A stretch of 64,000 nt of DNA from Kudoa neothunni (GCA_964304625.1 OZ199840.1:1550001-1614000), one strand, 5' to 3'; counted from the stretch's first letter, positions 38,887-50,950 are shown. Notes: generated by a model from the letters alone, not told the origin. Numbers and translations are program-made.

Positions 38887-40280
38887 ATGAAATTTTTTAA
38901 TTATAATTTTAATTTCTTTAACATTTTCAAGAATATATTCAGGTTTTTGACAATTCGAAGTAATAATTGACTTCGCAATAGTTTCCTTCACTGAGTGAGT
39001 ATGAGTTGTCCGTAGGTGAATGAACCTCACTGGGCTATTAACGGTCAAGATTTCTCCGTAAGGAGATGGTACGTGGATAAAACAACTGCTACTTGTCGTA
39101 CATTTACTTACTTGGGAAACGGTGGTAATGCGAATAACTTCGCAACTCGGGAAGAATGCGAAGAAACATTGTAAGTTCCATTATTATATGTTATTTTTGA
39201 ATAAAACCCAGTTAAATTAATCCCGGCGGAACAATATATGATTGTGCTAAGAATGCCAATTGGAGTATGTTCATTGGAAGGAGAAAAGTTGTTAGACAGG
39301 TGGTACTTTAAACAAGTAACCGTTAATGGTGCTACAACTGGAACTTGTGAAACTTTCAAATATAATGGTTGTGGTGGAAATACAAACAATTTTCTAACAA
39401 AGGAAGACTGTTTAAAAGCCTGCCAAAGTAATTATAATTAACAAAAATATCGTTATAACAGAAATAGACGATAAAATACCCAGTATTAGTGCAGGAGCTC
39501 CCACTAATACCCCTTCAGACGAAATATACTCCGTTCCGAATGAATTTGACTGTCATGTAAGAGAGCAAGTGGACTCCCATGATCCCATAGTCAAAATAGT
39601 TCTGCATCCCAATGGCCAACAATGCATTTACAGTGCGATAAAGAAAGAGGCCAAACGAGGATTCTTCACTACCTTTCAACAATGCGCTGGTCATTGCATA
39701 CGTAATCGTTTATAGATAGGATAATTCTTGATTGATTTTTAGCGCCAGAAAAACAAATTGAAGCTTGCAAAAGAGGTGGTCCTGATCAAAAATTAGGCAC
39801 TGGTAATATTCAGAAGCCAGACCCAGTCAAAGAGAGATACTACTTTGACAAAAATGCAAAAATATGTAGTCGTTTTCACAGCTTTGCAAATGAAGACGGA
39901 AGTAGTGACTTCAACTTATCTGAGAATCGATTCCCTACTTTAGAAATGTGTTTGAGCTATTGTCCTGCAAGTATTTAATTACGTATAAATTCTAATTTAA
40001 TTATGTTTTATAATTAGCCAATCAACCTAATCCAACTGAAGCTATTGATGTGTGCTCCTTGCCAAAAGCGGGAGAAAAAATTACCACCTCATCTACAAAC
40101 GGAATACTTGATGAAAACCGCTATTTTTACAATTCCCAAAAAACTCCACCTGCATGTGAAGGATTCAAATATGGAGGTCTGAATGGAAACTATAACAATT
40201 TTGAATCCATGGAAGATTGTAAAACTATTTGTGAGGATCCTTTAGCTACAGCAGTAGCTGTAGTGACCAGTGAAGTTTAA
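38887..40280 (+). pseudogene. Five-domain Kunitz-like gene, copy 5 (broken in its first half)
   Basis: The exon plan is as in the open copies: domain exons at 38982-39170, 39212-39427, 39468-39701, 39743-39970 and 40018-40280. Domains 3, 4 and 5 read through without a problem and keep their cysteines. The signal peptide exon and the exons for domains 1 and 2 carry several frame breaks. The broken first half is the part that is almost identical to copy 4. The open second half is the most diverged of the array (for example QKPDPVKERYYFDKNAKICS in domain 4). The damage could be real or a local sequence-quality problem. Confidence 0.65.
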
Positions 40281-41417
40281 TTCTCCGTAATATTGGATAT
40301 TCCAAAATAAAAATATTTTTTTAGTAAATTTTTCTATAAGTTTTTTATATCTGTTAAAAAAATAATAAATTAATTGAAAAGGCTACGTGATTCTAAAGTT
40401 AAACCTCAAAGCAAAAAATCGAAATCAGAATATTCTCTCTAAATTAAATTAGTTATTCAATCACTCCTTTGCAATCTTTGTATACAAAGAATAAATGTAA
40501 AGTTTCTATCATTAATTAGATTTATAAAAGTAATAAAATTGTATATTAAATATTGAATTTACTTATTGACATAGTAAATAATACTAAAATGATATTAGTT
40601 CTCACTATATACTAATTTATTTCTGACATTAAGAACGAAGAAATGGACTACAATAATTGAATATAAAGATTTGGAAAATTAAATATGTATGTAGCTTGTG
40701 AAAAAGAGTTGCCATGAATTAAAAATTTTAGTTTCTCAAGTGTACACACCGTAATGGATAAAAATTTACCTTTCTAATAGCCACTGTCTTAATCAAGTGT
40801 TAAAATTACTTTTAAATTTCATTTTGTTGATATCTATTATTCATTATTCAAGTTAAAATACATTAATTACTTTTACAAATGATTATGTATCATCAAAATT
40901 CTATAAAATATTAAAAAGATAATTGATATAATAAAATGTTAATAATAATGACCAAAAAATTATAAAAACCAGGTAAATAATTTGTATTAAATTTATACGA
41001 AATAAATTAAATCTATGATGTAAAAAAACCTTTTTAAGATGATAAATCATAAATATTCGTAAAATTTGTATTGCTAAAGTACTTCCTGAAATTATTATAA
41101 TACAAAAAGAATCTTTTCGCCAAACGGAAACAATGCATTTAATTATTATAAAAATGCATAAATTAATATATATTTGATAAATGGTATTATACAGATTTTA
41201 TTAAAATTTTCAATGATTAATTATGAAATAGAAAAAATGCCTATTTTCGTCAATTTCAAGTGCTGAATATTGAAAAACTTAATTTTAACAATTTGTCGTT
41301 AGCTAATTTTGATCTAGGGTAGAATTTTTGAAAAGACGCCATTAACAATTTAGGTTGCTTACGGATGAATATAGAGGGTGGTTGCTAGGATGATAAAAAT
41401 TAAGTCGAAAGTCTCAA
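40281..41417. other. Right edge of the array and spacer
   Basis: Similarity to the other post-gene spacers fades within a few hundred bases (a TACAAAGAATAAATGTAAAG block near 40482 is still shared). After that the sequence is AT-rich and unique. No gene seen. Confidence 0.5.
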
Positions 41418-43645
41418 ATGAATAACCTTTTTCTTATGTGTACAGTGTTTATTGGATATTTTTGTGTATACACCAGGACAGGTAATTACAAATAAAAAAT
41501 ATTTCTGTTTATTTGCGTTCAAACTTATTCTTTGCTGATACAGGCAGACCAGACTATCATGAGGAATACCTAAGTAAAAGGTCCAGCTTACTGGAAACTT
41601 TAGAAGGGCTATCAAACTTGATAGCTGTTGGAGAAGGACTTTTGAATCGACTGGAGAATAATCCAATAGAAGAAATGATTCAAAGTCCTCCTCTTTCTCC
41701 TACCCCTACAAATTTGGATAAATATACTCCAGCACGAAAACCAAATCACCTCAGTAGTAATCACCACAGCTATGAAAAAATAATGAATCCAAACAAAAAG
41801 AATAAAACCTACTCAAAACATTCACGTAATGCTAATTTTAATCGCAATTTTTTGTTTGTATATTAATATAGATAGAAAATTCAGGCTAATTTTACACCAC
41901 ATAAAAGGGGATTCATCCACATCCAAAGACTCTTCGCAGAGAGATGAAAAACATCAAAAAGGATTTGTAATGCCTTCAAAACAGAATTCACAAAATAATG
42001 TCGATAAAAAAGTTCCACCTGATGCGATCATGATAAAGAAAGGTATGTATTAATAATAAGAAATAATTTAAACAACTATTGTCATTTAAGATTATGTGAA
42101 TACTTCCCCAAACAGTCCACAGCAAGTTCAAGATGGTAATTGAAATAAAAAATATTTAGTTAGATTTCAGCTAATAAAAATTAACATTATAAATTGATTA
42201 CAAAGAAATAAATAGAATTTTTAAAATTCCATAGACTACGATGATAATACAGTTAGAAGGATTTTGGGAAGCTTTTGCAAAAGGCAAAATTGTAAATTCG
42301 AGCATAAAAAAGGTGTATATATATTTTTTGTCTCACTTAGTTCCATATTGTGACCAGTTTGTAAGTAATACCAATGGACCCTTATATAATACACCAAATT
42401 CTGACACCAACACCTATTCATCTAATATTGATTACGGTATTCCATCCGGAGGATGTAACGGCGGCAATTGCCAATCGTTTCCTAATCCACCCAACTACAA
42501 TGAATGGCAACAAAACCAAAGTTTTCAAGATAATAATCAGTGCCTTCCAGGTAATTTAATTCCACTATTATTGTAGACCGAACAGCATCAAAGTAGGGTC
42601 AACTGATTGCGAAGAGACCTATTCAAAAAAACAATCCCAGCAGAGTCTTCCTGAAGATAAGGAAAAATATGTGGATTTGGCTAAAAATATATGTTCAAGT
42701 ACATTTTAATACTGTTACACGACCAAATTATATAAATATAAAATTAAGATTTGGGTGAATGTTTGAAAAAGCTCAAGGAAGTTAAAACGGGTTTGAACAC
42801 TAAGACTCCTCTATTTTCGGCTGAAGAAAACCAAGGTGATTTAAAAAAATTAATCTAACTAAATAAATTTAAAGATTATTCGACTGAAAATTTGAACAAC
42901 AACTGTATTTTAAATTACTACACTTTACAAACATAATATTTTCGAAGGTACCTCGAAAGAAGGATGCGGATCAACAATCGAAAATGATCAACAACCCGAA
43001 AAAACGAGTAATTTCAATTTCTAAATGAAATCATAGATAGTTTTGGTGTAGCATCCAATTCAAATGATTGTAATGGCGACAATATTACACCGGAAGAAAA
43101 AAAAAGATGTATGCAAGAGAATTCCAACTCCAGTACAATTTTTAATAGATCATTAATCTGAATATTAATTTTCAACCACAATAAAGGGACTCTTAAAAAC
43201 GACAGCGAATCAGTTGATGTTCCATATCAAGCACCTAAAGATTGTCTTTTAATGTTAAACGGTATATGTTTAAATTGATAAAGGTTGGTTTCCATTTGAG
43301 ATTGTTTTGTTGTTAGATATGGATTTTCAGGACGTAGGCGACAATTACAACCAAGGATTTTGCGAAAGACGTGCTTTACTAGTGAACGTGAAAATGGGCA
43401 AGCCATTGAATTATTTATTTCGTATATTGAGAAAACTTGCAAACAAAGGGGGTTGTACATTATCGATTCCCGAAGTTAAAGTAAACTCATTATTAAAAAT
43501 ACATAAAGTAATGTGTATAAATACTGATAATGTATTTTATTGATAGTACTTAAAAAAGATGATAGAAGGATTATTGGATTTGGGATGTTGTGAAGAGGAT
43601 CCAAAGGATACAATGTTACTTGGTGGTGGTTGTACTGAGTTGTGA
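41418..43645 (+). CDS. Unrecognised secreted cysteine-containing protein, 13 exons
   Basis: Exons 41418-41481, 41544-41825, 41872-42042, 42091-42135, 42235-42312, 42341-42550, 42594-42698, 42749-42835, 42948-43007, 43037-43132, 43187-43261, 43317-43480 and 43547-43645 join to 511 residues with no stop. The first eleven introns are all phase 1 and the last phase 0; several are very short (28 and 29 nt). Exon 1 is a signal peptide (NNLFLMCTVFIGYFCVY). Exon 2 is a Leu-rich, then Pro/Lys/Asn-rich stretch without cysteine. From exon 5 onward nearly every exon carries one to three cysteines (FCKRQNC, GGCNGGNC, KRCMQ, GFCERR, GCCEEDP). I recognise no domain. It shares with the Kunitz genes the signal-peptide exon and phase-1 plan, but not the Kunitz fold signature. 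Exon limits are my reading; the acceptor of exon 7 and the last junction are the least certain. Confidence 0.65.
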
Positions 43646-44022
43646 CAGCAGAAAGTTATTATAATTATCAAATCATTCCAACCGCTAAAATATGTTATTA
43701 TAAGGAGAATCATAAAAAGGTGTTTTTATTTTTAGACGGCAAAAATAAAACCACAATAGTACCTAACACATCGTAATAACAAACTAACACAGGGGTATAA
43801 CGATGATTATTTTCGGTCAGAATCATTTTTTTGAGTAATTTGATTGGCAAGAAAATCGAATTCTATTTTAGCCAAATCATGAATAACCCATTTCATAGTA
43901 TTATCTACAAAAAATTGGTCATTCAATGAGTTATAATGATATTAATAAGTGAATGATTACCATATAAATTATTGTCATTTGTTTGGTTAACAAGAGCCAC
44001 TTTAATGCTAAAAAGAATTGAT
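43646..44022. other. Short spacer between converging genes
   Basis: AT-rich DNA between the stop codons of the 13-exon gene (plus) and the ArfGAP gene (minus). It probably holds both 3' ends. Additional 3' exons of the ArfGAP gene cannot be ruled out. Confidence 0.4.
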
Positions 44023-46019
44023 TCAATCATTCAAAATAAATATTAATAAATTATACGCCACTATTGCATCCACACTAACGTTTTCTTCGGCCATCATTAG
44101 AGGGGTCTTTATTTTGGTAATACTTACAACGCGATCTCTATAATATATAAGCTTACCATATTATTTTTATTTTTCGCAGTCATATCCGAATTATGACTAA
44201 TCAGTAAACAGCAAATACTACATAAAATGTTTCAACTACAATCACTAAAAATACATCGTTACTAGGGGTTGTTATTGAGAGCGGCCAAATGAAGAGGTGT
44301 ATTTTCGTCCAAATCTGCAATATTTGGGTTAGCACCGTTCAACAACAGATAATAAACCAAATTTCTCCAATTCTAAAAATTATTATTTAAAGCAAAAGAA
44401 TAAAAATAAATTATCAATTATTAGATAAGAAAAGAATACATTTTTGGTGGCTGCTAAAAGCGGCGTTACACCTTGAGGAGTATGGTGATTAATGTCTGCC
44501 CCATGGGCAATAAAAAAAAGACAACATATAATATTCCCCTCTATGGCAAATTCCACGAGATTCTAAAAAAAGTATTACTTGATGAATAGAAACAGCTAAA
44601 ATCACTTGATTTATATCATTAGTATTGGTTGAATTCGATTTATTCGGCTTGGACTGATCTACTCCTAATTTATCAGTCAGTAACTCCGGTTTAATCCAAC
44701 GCCCAATCACCTAACGATGAAATTGAGTCGTCCGAATTGATACCAACGTTCAGTTCATTCATTTTTGATAATGGAAGTAAATAGCTACGTTCCACATATT
44801 TGTCTTTAGCAAAATCTTCCCTTCCAATTATGCCGTCCCTTTACAATCATAGAAATCGGTGGATTCGAAAGATTGAATACCGTAGACGCTTTTTAAATTC
44901 TTCGTTTATTCCATAAGAAAATACTTTATTGATAATTTTGTTGCCGAAATTTAGAAATAAAACTGAAATATTTGATGTCCATAAGTCCATCTCCAACGAG
45001 CGCACCCTGGACACATTTGCACCCAACGCACGATGAGCACCAGAACATTTGATACATAATGTCACAAAAAATGTTATGCTGGCCCAAAGTGGATCTATTA
45101 TTAGAAAGTTAAATCTAATCGAATCACAAAATTAGAATGAATACTTCGATCCCCACAATCGGCACACACATTATTGCCTGGAATCGTTTTAATAATCATT
45201 AGGTCTCTATAGAGTTAGCGTGGTCATGTTTAATTTTAAACAGAATTCAAAAAATTTGTTTAAAATTAATCACTCTTTCAATAAAATAGGATCAGCCTCT
45301 AACGGGAAATGTCTCTCAACTTTACTCATTATCAATTAAAACGTGTACAGCCGGTGGTTATACCTGTTGAGCTCCTGATGTAGTGTGTTTGATGGGCATT
45401 ATTAATCTTATTAAGAATATAATTGAATAGATGTTCTCTACTTATATAGGAACGAATGACAATTTTTCTACGATGGAGATCTTTGGAATTATAACACTCT
45501 ATAAAAATATACTTATTTGGGGATATCAATATAAAATAATCTTTCTGAGGCACATCCTTCACCGAACACAATACTAGCGGACCAAAAATCTCAAATGTTT
45601 TCTACAAGTTATTAGATTTTTATTTATATAATTTTAATTGAGTGTACTTGTTTCCCATTGCTCAAATATACATCTTCCGAGTTGACTCTTATTTCACATC
45701 TTGAGTGTTAAATCAAATATCCAACTTTCATCGTATCATTTTAGGAAACTACTTTTTCCAATTGGATAAAAGTAATTTTTTCTTTCTTTTCCTTATAAGA
45801 ATTGGTTCTGTGATTGATTCGGATCTAAGCAGGTAACTAAAACAAAACGAATTTCAAGCCATCCACTTCACCTCACAACATTTAACCTGAATGTACTATT
45901 TAAGTCTTGCTTATGGAGACTTTTCACTTTGTTTTTAATTTTTTTATCGCTATAAATCAAGGTTCTTGTTACAGACTTTTAGCGGCAAACCATTTATTTT
46001 CCGAAATACCTTATAATTT
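44023..46019 (-). CDS. PH-ArfGAP-ankyrin protein, ACAP/centaurin-beta type (main body)
   Basis: Exons read 5' to 3' on the minus strand: 45973-46019, 45887-45949, 45753-45836, 45648-45699, 45364-45601, 45274-45319, 45145-45206, 44881-45094, 44711-44838, 44606-44664, 44440-44562, 44263-44372, 44157-44217 and 44023-44106. Phases agree at every join checked. A PH domain ends in LVLCSVKD..DYFILISPNK. The ArfGAP zinc finger is CADC and CIKC around NPLWAS, followed by SGAHRALG and RVRSLEMDLW; the arginine finger position is in HRALG. Ankyrin repeats follow (HGADINHHTPQGVTPLLAA, ENTPLHLAALNN, MTPLMMAEEN). Such proteins bind phosphoinositide membranes and make Arf GTPases hydrolyse GTP in endosomal recycling. 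The N-terminus (BAR domain expected) lies further upstream and is described separately. Confidence 0.85.
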
Positions 46020-46459
46020 TTTTCATTATATACCCGACTATAGATTATAAGTTATATTGTATTATTATTATTATTATCTGTCTAAAGAAATCAAATTAAA
46101 ATAAATCCATTTCTATCAATTTATTGGGAATAATAAATTTTCATTATTTTATAAAACAAATATATTAACAATAAATTTGATTTAAAAATAATTTATGTAC
46201 GTATTAATACTCATAGAGTTTATATGGAATTAAATATTTGAACAATAAAAGTTTGTCTTCATTATATTGATGACAGCTAAAGCTTAGAATATACTAATAT
46301 AAATATTTGAATTTAATTATTCTGTGTTGTCGAAAAAACAAATAAATCATTTTTGTTTTTCTTCGGTAGGGGCTATAATAAATATATTCAAAAATATATT
46401 ATCGTATCAAGAATTGATAAAATTCAAACAATTGCAATATACATTATTCGGTGATATTT

Positions 46460-46860
46460 TGTAATCACCCAAGCATAAAATCATACCAATGGTTCTCTAG
46501 CTTCGCCGCAGCAACCTCCAATTATATAAACCAACCATCAGGTTGTTCAGAATTAAATTAGCAGAAAAATTACTCCTAATTTTTTCTATTGAATTTTATA
46601 TCCCAACCTCGACAACAGATTTCTAAAATACAGGGGCTTACTCGGTCAAAATCGGTGAGATTGGGATCTACCAAAAAACAAAGTTTTTCCACCTCCTACA
46701 AAATTAAAATAACCAATTTTAGTAAGAATATGTTGGGTAATACCTTCCTCAAGCTATCTGAATTAATGTTCTTATAAAATCAAAAATAATAATCATTTCA
46801 CACTTTGAGGAAGCCGATAATAATAAAGAGTAAGTTCACCTGCAAAAGGATCAACCTGTT
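46460..46860 (-). CDS. Probable N-terminal (BAR-region) exons of the ArfGAP gene
   Basis: Short minus-strand stretches bounded by plausible splice sites encode helix-like peptides: SDSLRK then EVEKLCFLVDPNLTDFDR around 46625-46770, and EVAAAKLENHW near 46500. The Glu/Leu/Lys pattern resembles the start of the BAR domain in ACAP proteins, which bends membranes. I could not connect these exons into one verified frame with the main body, and the ATG is not placed. Confidence 0.4.
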
Positions 46861-47640
46861 AATATCGAATAAGCATAACTGGATTAATTTATTTTAAATA
46901 TATAGAGATAATTGTATTTAAGCACATTTTTTCGATTATATATATATTTTACCTATGAGGTGATTTAAATAAATTTGGCATCAATCAGTGAATCACGGTT
47001 GGGTTAAAATAATGTAGAATAGTAGCCATAATCCAAATCATCCACAAATCAGCGACCACGATAAAAATCGAACCTGTTGATTATTCTAATTTTTTGTATT
47101 TATCATTGTTTCACCATCGGTAGGTTATTTTCGGCATTGTATTTGTTACCGATAATAGTTTTTGTAGTGTATTCTTTAAATAACTGCTAGCCCCTCGTAG
47201 TTATTTCCACAGGACATACAATTTAATCGATAGAGTAAAGCGTGCTTTGTTTATCCTAACATTTGAGTGTGACAACTATGATTTTTTATTGATTTTCTTA
47301 TTTCATCATTACCGGTTGCCTATTATTAATTCTATGTCTATAAGAATAAGAAATTAATATTATCTGCAAGAATTAGGTGTTAAATTGTATCAAATACATA
47401 AAGTTAACATCAAAAATAATTTATTGTAATTAATACACTCATTCCTACCATTAAATGTTCAACATATTTCATGCTAATTAGATATAAAAAATTCAGGATT
47501 AATCTACGAACCAATTATAATCTTTAATCGGAAAATGTGCCCACTATTCTACATTTTAACCCACAGCTGTTCCGTCTACGAAGAGAGACTGTCTAAAAAT
47601 ACCCTATTTTATTCTCGACTTTAACCCTTAGAACCGAACC
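46861..47640. other. AT-rich spacer
   Basis: Upstream flank of the ArfGAP gene. No coding frame or known element seen. Confidence 0.35.
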
Positions 47641-48165
47641 CCAAATTGCCATGAACAGATAGCACATCGGTATGACACGGACTCATAACCTTGAGGTGAT
47701 GGGTTCAAATCCGCCAGTGGTCAAAGTAGTCAAACTACTAGACTACTGCTACTGCTACTGCTTCAGTGTCGGTGGGTGTCTATCGTGTATCCCGTATTTT
47801 GTTTGGGAGCTGTGGTTATAGTGTTACGCTCGCTGTGGAGTAGTGGGATGCACTGGCAGTTAGATTTGCGTGAATAGGAATTTAAATATCCGGAACCAAT
47901 CGAAAGACAAAGTAATTTGCAGTTCTCACAGAGAGCCAACGTCCTTAAACAGATTAGGATTTGGGGTGGTGGTCGCGCTGAGACAAAGATGTTTAGTGGG
48001 TTAAAATCCCACACTACCGCGTAATGATATAATGATAAGCGACGGGGTTTCATGTTACGTCCTGCGGCGCCTAAAGTGTTAATTGAAGAGGTCTGACCAA
48101 CCAGAATTCCACAACCTAATAAGTTGCTCCGGGGGTTTTACCTTGTAAAAAAAACCGAACCCTAA
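47641..48165 (+). repeat. tRNA-derived SINE with tRNA-Met-like head
   Basis: This GC-richer patch starts with a tRNA-like head: an A-box-like TAGCACATCGG at about 47660, CAT at the anticodon position inside GGACTCATAACC, and a good B box GGTTCAAATCC at 47702-47712. It continues into a non-tRNA body with TACTGCTACTGC repeats and blocks such as GTGTTACGCTCGCTGTGG and CCCACACTACCG. Those blocks reappear in inverse orientation at 51650-51860. A head with polymerase III boxes plus a shared body is the structure of a SINE. The acceptor stem is not that of an intact tRNA gene. Confidence 0.6.
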
Positions 48166-49070
48166 ATTTAATCCGGCTACTGAAAAATATTTTTTTTGCT
48201 CATTATGTTTTATTTTATATAAAATATCAACAAATTGATGTACTCATTTAGAAAATTAAAAAAATATACACATGACGCCAAATGGCGAAATTGGGATGCC
48301 CCCTATTTTAATTATACATACCGGCGCACGCGCACGTGTATATTTTAGAGGGGTTTACCGATTTTACGTACCTAACAAGCGCTAGCGCAAGCGTGAAAAA
48401 TAAAAATAAACTGATTTTTGTAATTTGTTAAACTATATTATGGTTTTTAAAAATCATGTAAATAAACTGAATAAAATTTATGAAATTATATTTATATGTA
48501 TACACGAATGGTTCAATTCTAATGTAGTTTCTAAAACACGGATAAAACTCTAATATTTTCAATTGTCGAAAATTCTTCAATGACATTTCATAAAACTCTT
48601 CTAATTCACATAATAAATTGTAGTTTCTATTACCATTGGCTTCGATGTGTGTTTTTAATTTTACACGCAGTCATATTGTTTTGATGTAACTTTATGGGTG
48701 TTATTTTTACCTTTTCCTGTTCGATATCCTTCACAGTTTATTATATATCATCGTTTTTTTCGTTAATACCATTCATGTAATCTTTCTCAGTCTCCTACTC
48801 GAGTATCCGAGTATCATTTCGGCAATTTCATCCTTTATTTTTTATCCATATCCGATAATTTGGTAGTTCATTCGGGACGTAAAATTAAGTTAACTGGAAT
48901 AGAGAATGCTTCATTAGGACAACTGATTACGACTGGGCGCGTATATCGTATATTTTCCCCCAGGACATAGTAAGAATGAGTGCATCGAGTATATTTGGAG
49001 GAATCACATAAAGTCATTTTCTATTCGTGAAATTTATCTACGAATCATAAAGCTTTTATAGCGCATTTTA
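48166..49070. other. Flank of the decayed Tigger copy
   Basis: Contains a short GC-rich segment (GCGCACGCGCACGTG near 48327). It probably includes the 3' end of the Tigger remnant, but I could not find a convincing pair of terminal repeats. Confidence 0.3.
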
Positions 49071-49960
49071 AACGGTCGTATAATGTCCCGATCCATTGGC
49101 TGTAGTATGTTTGATATATTTTTAGGAAACTGTCGATTTTAATATCTCATGAATTATATTATGAAAGATGCGTTGTCCATGAGAAGCTATAAAGAATTTT
49201 CGTTTTTACGTTTGAAATAATCAAATTTCCTCTGAATAGAGATATAGAAATTTAGGCGTTTCAATATATTTATGGTTCACAGGCAACGATTTAACGCTCT
49301 TAAATCGTTGAGGTTTGGCAAAACGACCAATAATAAACAGGTCTAGTTTTTCTCCTGTAATCGAAGCATCAAATAGTACAGCAACTCTATTTTCTTAATT
49401 TTGTATGCGCATATCCAGTTGATTCGTTTGACATCACAGAGTTTTTCCCTAAATTAGAATAGTAAACAATTTTTTAAAACATTAATAAGGCGCCGCCGCT
49501 GAAAATAGAGGGATGTTTTGTCAACATTATATACACGACATGGGAATAACTTTTTGTAATGTTGGATAATCTAGTTGTCTATTCTTCAATTCTTTTATTG
49601 TCGACAGTATCTAGGTCGCCGTGCAAATTGATTTTATTCCAATTAAATGGAAACTTGAGATTTTAAACCAACCATGTTTTATGATTTATCTACTTTTTTT
49701 ATTTGATTCGGCTAATTTATTATATTTTAAATAATATCGTTAGTCTTTAATTAATGTTTATTCGATCTCATTAAATTCATCCGATCTTAAACTTGGAAAC
49801 CTATTGTGAAAGCTTGCCTCTTTGCTAAAATCATTCAATTCAAATTGACGGAATCAAATTCATATTATGAAGTAATTTCATTTTTTTAATTTCATAAAGA
49901 GAATATAATATGGAAGTCTTGTAATGACGAGGAGAAATTATTTTTCCATTTTTAGAGGTA
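49071..49960 (-). pseudogene. Decayed Tigger/pogo transposase
   Basis: Minus-strand fragments in several frames match the Tigger order. HGWFKISSFHLIGIKSI at about 49640-49680 is the end of the DNA-binding part. NVDKTSLYFQ near 49510-49540 has the first catalytic Asp. LFDASITGEKLDLFIIGRF and KSLPVNHKYIETPKF lie around 49250-49390. ISNILQPMDRDIIRPFKMRY is at about 49060-49120. Many stops and frame changes lie between them. It is clearly older than the element at 15.8 kb, and its borders are not determined. Confidence 0.75.
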
Positions 49961-50650
49961 AGAATTTCAATATTTCAAATTTTTCTTTAAAGGTTCTACA
50001 CCCCTTGCTATCAGCGACCATAGTTTGTTAGTGATTGCGTCAAATCCGCAAATGGTTTAGAAATCCAAACACAAAATTACATAAAATCCGTAGTGATCTA
50101 TTTTAGGTATCTTGACGTTATTTGATATTAACCTATTAAGGGTTATTGTTCCTTTTTCAATACTTTAGTAAAATTAAGTTTTTTCTGTAAATAATTATTA
50201 TCTGGATGTTTTACGTATAATTACTTATTATATTACAATATTATATCATTGTATAAATTTTGGCTTAATTTAAAAAATATAACTGTAAATGGGTTTAATA
50301 AAGATTTTTTTCCCTTGTAAAATGAGAAATATTAATTACAATAAACCTTAGTATACACATACTAAGTATGAGTTTCACAACGTTGTTTAAAAAAAAAAGT
50401 TACTCTACCACCACCAACACCAGAAATGAAATATTAAATTATTTATTACAATTTCGTTAGTCTAAAAAGTAATAGTTTCTGTTTTTATTGAGACACAAAT
50501 GAAAATTACATTTAATGCAAAGATGTTCAAATAATCTATCATCGAAGCATCGGTTGAAATAAGTGAAACCTTCAAATATAATATCTAAAATTTGTTAAAC
50601 AATATCAGTTGTTTCAATATTATTGTTTATTGAATTTTTCGCGTTAACAA

Positions 50651-50950
50651 TCTAATTTAAACGGTAGTCATCTTCCTCCTCATCATTAGACCTGAATTTG
50701 GATACAATATCTTCATGATAACTATATGAAACGGAATCCGATTCCAGTCCAACATCTGATTTGTGTCCATCTGGTAATAATATGATTTTTAAAAGTATGC
50801 TCTATTTATTTCTTTCTCAAATCTAGTCAGAATCCATTCTATAGAATATAAACACACTTAAATTAAAGACAAACGTTGTCGTGTGACAATGCTTGCTATA
50901 TCTCCTGGCCCAATGTTACCAAATGGCAACATGGATTAATCTGTTCCTAT
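50651..50950 (-). other. Possible exons of an unrecognised gene
   Basis: An exon-like stretch at 50651-50771 follows a CCAG acceptor and ends in a stop. It encodes an acidic tail (SNDEEEDDYRLN). Upstream, ATG at about 50934 opens MLPFGNIGPGDIASIVTRQ before a possible donor. The two have protein-like composition, but a middle exon does not connect cleanly. This may be a small gene or part of the old transposon. Confidence 0.25.

Larger units (their letters stand above)
13319..40280 (+). repeat. Tandem array of five Kunitz gene units, about 4.3 kb each
   Basis: ATG-to-ATG distances are 6390, 7523, 4367 and 7288. Subtracting the transposons in the first, second and fourth spacers (about 2035, 3263 and 2917 bases plus target duplications) leaves about 4.26-4.37 kb each, so the original unit was about 4.3 kb. 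Spacer sequence is recognisably shared between units as well as the genes, which shows whole-unit tandem duplication. All copies point the same way. Confidence 0.88.

Noticed and set aside
42235-42380. CCCH-type zinc finger in the 13-exon gene (FCKRQNCKFEH..PYC)
   Set aside because: The spacing is only partly like a CCCH finger, it spans an exon junction, and the protein has a signal peptide. I treat the cysteines as extracellular, with some doubt.
44263-44265. Stop codon of the ArfGAP gene at the end of the LHLAALNN ankyrin exon
   Set aside because: Splicing at GTAACG just before it joins in frame to two more ankyrin-like exons ending at 44023, which fits the family better.
47650-47730. Functional tRNA-Met gene
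   Set aside because: The A and B boxes are present, but the acceptor stem does not pair and the sequence continues into a repeated body, so it is read as a SINE head.
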